DNA from: Adineta steineri
Lineage: Eukaryota; Rotifera; Eurotatoria; Adinetida; Adinetidae
DNA length: 64,000 bases
Reading direction: 5' to 3'
Assembly (NCBI GenBank): GCA_905250115.1
Contig: CAJNOI010000018.1
Coordinates: 62,001-126,000 of the forward strand
This document shows positions 62,230 to 64,000 of the stretch, piece after piece. The position numbers and the translations under genes were made by a program. The notes beneath the pieces were generated by a model, which was given only the letters and a program-made list of their open reading frames with translations, was not told the DNA's origin and made no database searches. Numbering within the stretch: the stretch's first letter is position 1; the number at the start of each line of letters is the position of its first letter.

Positions 62230-63180
62230 ATGAGTAAGTTTATATTGTATTTAATCGATTATATATTCTTATAAGATTTCCATTATGAGCGAAAAAGAAA
62301 TGTAACAAGTATATTGATTACTTCGATTTATAGTTGAATATATTACCTTATATAAGAAACTTTTAATAGAACAACACGTAATAGAAGAAAATCTGTCGCA
62401 TGTTTATAACAAAGGATTTCTTAAATGTCAAGAATTCAAAAAAAAAGAGAATACTTAATATTGAGACGTGAAATGTTATAACATAGAGCGAAAATGTAGA
62501 AATCGATTTTTTTATTATTAAAAACTAATTTCTATTTATTTTTATTTAATTAGATTTTATTACAAAGCAAATTGAAAAAAAAGTCGGTATAGACTTAAAT
62601 GGTGATGGTGTAATCGGCTCAGGTATAATTTAATTTAAATAGACTTCTAAGTAGTTCTTAAAAAAATCTTATTTTCTTATTAAAAATAGGTTATGGCCGT
62701 CATGGATATGGTGGTGGTGGTGGTTATGGACAACCACATGGCGCTGCAGGAGGAGGTTTGATTAATCAATTAGAAAAAGCTACACATATGGATTTGAATG
62801 GTGATGGACGTGTAGGTGGTGGTTATGGTGGTCATGCTCAACCTTACAATCAGTATGGACCTCCTGGCTATCCTCCACAATACAATCAATATGGAGGTGC
62901 ACCTTGTCCTCCACAATATAATCAACAATATGGTGGTGGTCCTGGTTATCCTCCACAATATAATCAATACGGTGGTGCACCTTGTCCTCCACAATATAAC
63001 CAACAATATGGTGCACCTGGATATGGACCTGCTCCATATCATGGTGGCGGTGGTGGTGCTGGTGGTGGTTTAATTAATCAATTAGAAAAAATAACAGGCA
63101 TGGATATTAATGGTGACGGTCGCATCGGTGGCGGTTATGGCCATCCACAACCTCACAACCAATACGGTCGTCATTATTAA
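62230..63180 (+). CDS. Gly/Tyr/Pro-rich protein with three EF-loop-like repeats
   Basis: Three exons (62230-62233, 62554-62622, 62690-63180) give 187 residues with exact frame; the first coding exon holds only ATG plus one base. Three copies of a unit ending in an EF-hand-type loop are seen: ITKQIEKKVGIDLNGDGVIG (residues 4-23), LINQLEKATHMDLNGDGRVG and LINQLEKITGMDINGDGRIG. Each has a short helix and D-x-N-G-D-G, which can bind calcium. Between them lie low-complexity blocks of Gly, Tyr, Pro, Gln and Asn (QYGGAPCPPQYNQQYGG). No signal peptide. It may be a calcium-responsive disordered or adhesive protein; the family is not recognised. A TATA box precedes it. Confidence 0.8.
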
Positions 63181-64000
63181 AATGACATCAAATTGTAGTA
63201 CAAAACATCTTTCTTTTTCTCTTATTGTAAATGCTACTCTCGCTATGTGAATACTGGTTAAATTTTTTTTAAGCGATTATTGTATATTTTTTAATTTATT
63301 CAAATAATAGCAGCTTAGAACAGTGAGACTTTAAATGCAATCGGATAAAAATTTATATTATAGCGAACAATTCTTACATTCATGCATAACTATGGGAAAG
63401 AGATATTAATCATCGATGGGGAAATATTTAATAACATAGAAGTATTTCATATGTATCGTTATCTCTATTTTTACGAACAATAACTAAATATTGTACGTGA
63501 CGAAACTGAATAAATCAATAGATTAGAAGGATTCAATATATTTATCAGTCGTATTCGACAAATCGTTAAAATTATTTCTTTTCTCTATTTTGAGAAAAAG
63601 TACTTGTTATATGTGTATACAATTTCATTCAAAATTCGTTATATGAGTATGAAGACACGACGAGGATGTATTTGAATACATAATCACATAGATTAGATCA
63701 GGATAAAGTTTTAATCTTGAGGATGAATTTCAATGAGAATTTTATCAAGGTATGATTATGCGCGTTCGAAATCGTCGATATAAACATCTAATTCACAAAT
63801 ATTTCAAGTGCAATTATAACGAAAATGTTAATTTTTAGTAGCGAAAGATCTAGCCAGTCGATATATTATTTTTGTGTTAATCAATTTTATTGAAAGTTAA
63901 GAAACAAAAATAGTCTCAGTACTATCGATATAAATACTTTTGATTAAAATACAGTATACAAAAAAAAAATTCACCATTGTATAGAATAATCCATCACTGT
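63181..64000. other. Right-end flank, nothing recognised
   Basis: AT-rich sequence to the window end with no coding signal. Confidence 0.55.

Noticed and set aside
62770-63042. Minus-strand frames opposite the Gly/Tyr-rich protein
   Set aside because: They arise from the repeated codons of the real plus-strand gene.

Overview
The window looks like nuclear DNA of a bdelloid rotifer (Adineta/Rotaria type). Evidence: strongly AT-rich sequence, animal genes cut by many very short introns (about 30-60 bp), a full metazoan gene set (PINCH, erlin, VWA8, SMIM14, smoothelin-type CH protein, eEF1A), an NHL-repeat protein, a likely foreign FAD enzyme, and many short blocks built from TGTGGG/CCCACA, the unit I recall as the bdelloid telomere repeat. 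The species call is inference; animal origin is firm.

Layout. 0-3 kb: four 3' exons of a peptide-type GPCR (minus). 3-9.4 kb: no recognisable coding. 9.4-16 kb: a four-pass membrane protein, a smoothelin-type CH protein, SMIM14, a small acidic protein and a small secreted protein, all minus. 16.3-21.2 kb: a METTL24-like membrane methyltransferase (plus), tail to tail with PINCH/LIMS (minus), then erlin (minus). 25.1-26 kb: uridine-cytidine kinase (plus). 26.0-31.3 kb: an intact two-ORF LINE (minus) with an 18-bp perfect target-site duplication, inserted just after the kinase stop. 31.7-48.2 kb: an accessory-looking stretch with an orphan ORF next to a telomere-like tract, a VPS50/syndetin pseudogene, a FAD monooxygenase with an extra C-terminal domain, an NHL-repeat gene lacking its head, an APOL-like membrane protein and a fragmented unidentified gene. 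48.7 kb: the first 18 codons of eEF1A run into a 100-N assembly gap. 50.3-51.8 kb: a type I membrane protein (minus). 53.7-63.2 kb: ATP synthase subunit c, VWA8 (ten exons, with a 490-bp foldback element in intron 4) and a Gly/Tyr-rich protein with three EF-loop-like repeats.

The most unusual signal is a dispersed family of about 15 short blocks (about 40-140 bp). Each has a G-rich TGTGGG-like arm followed by a C-rich CCCACA-like arm, often with TTGA...TCAA ends. All that I found are in the G-arm-first order expected where two telomere ends are joined head to head. Several sit where gene homology stops: at the broken end of the VPS50 pseudogene, on both sides of a break in an unidentified gene, and between the FAD gene and the headless NHL gene. 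They may be a miniature foldback element or scars of break repair.

Exon models were built by eye from GT-AG boundaries and checked by reading-frame continuity. Totals divide exactly by three for the CH protein, SMIM14, the secreted protein, erlin, the uridine-cytidine kinase, the FAD protein, the APOL-like protein, ATP synthase c, VWA8 and the Gly/Tyr-rich protein.
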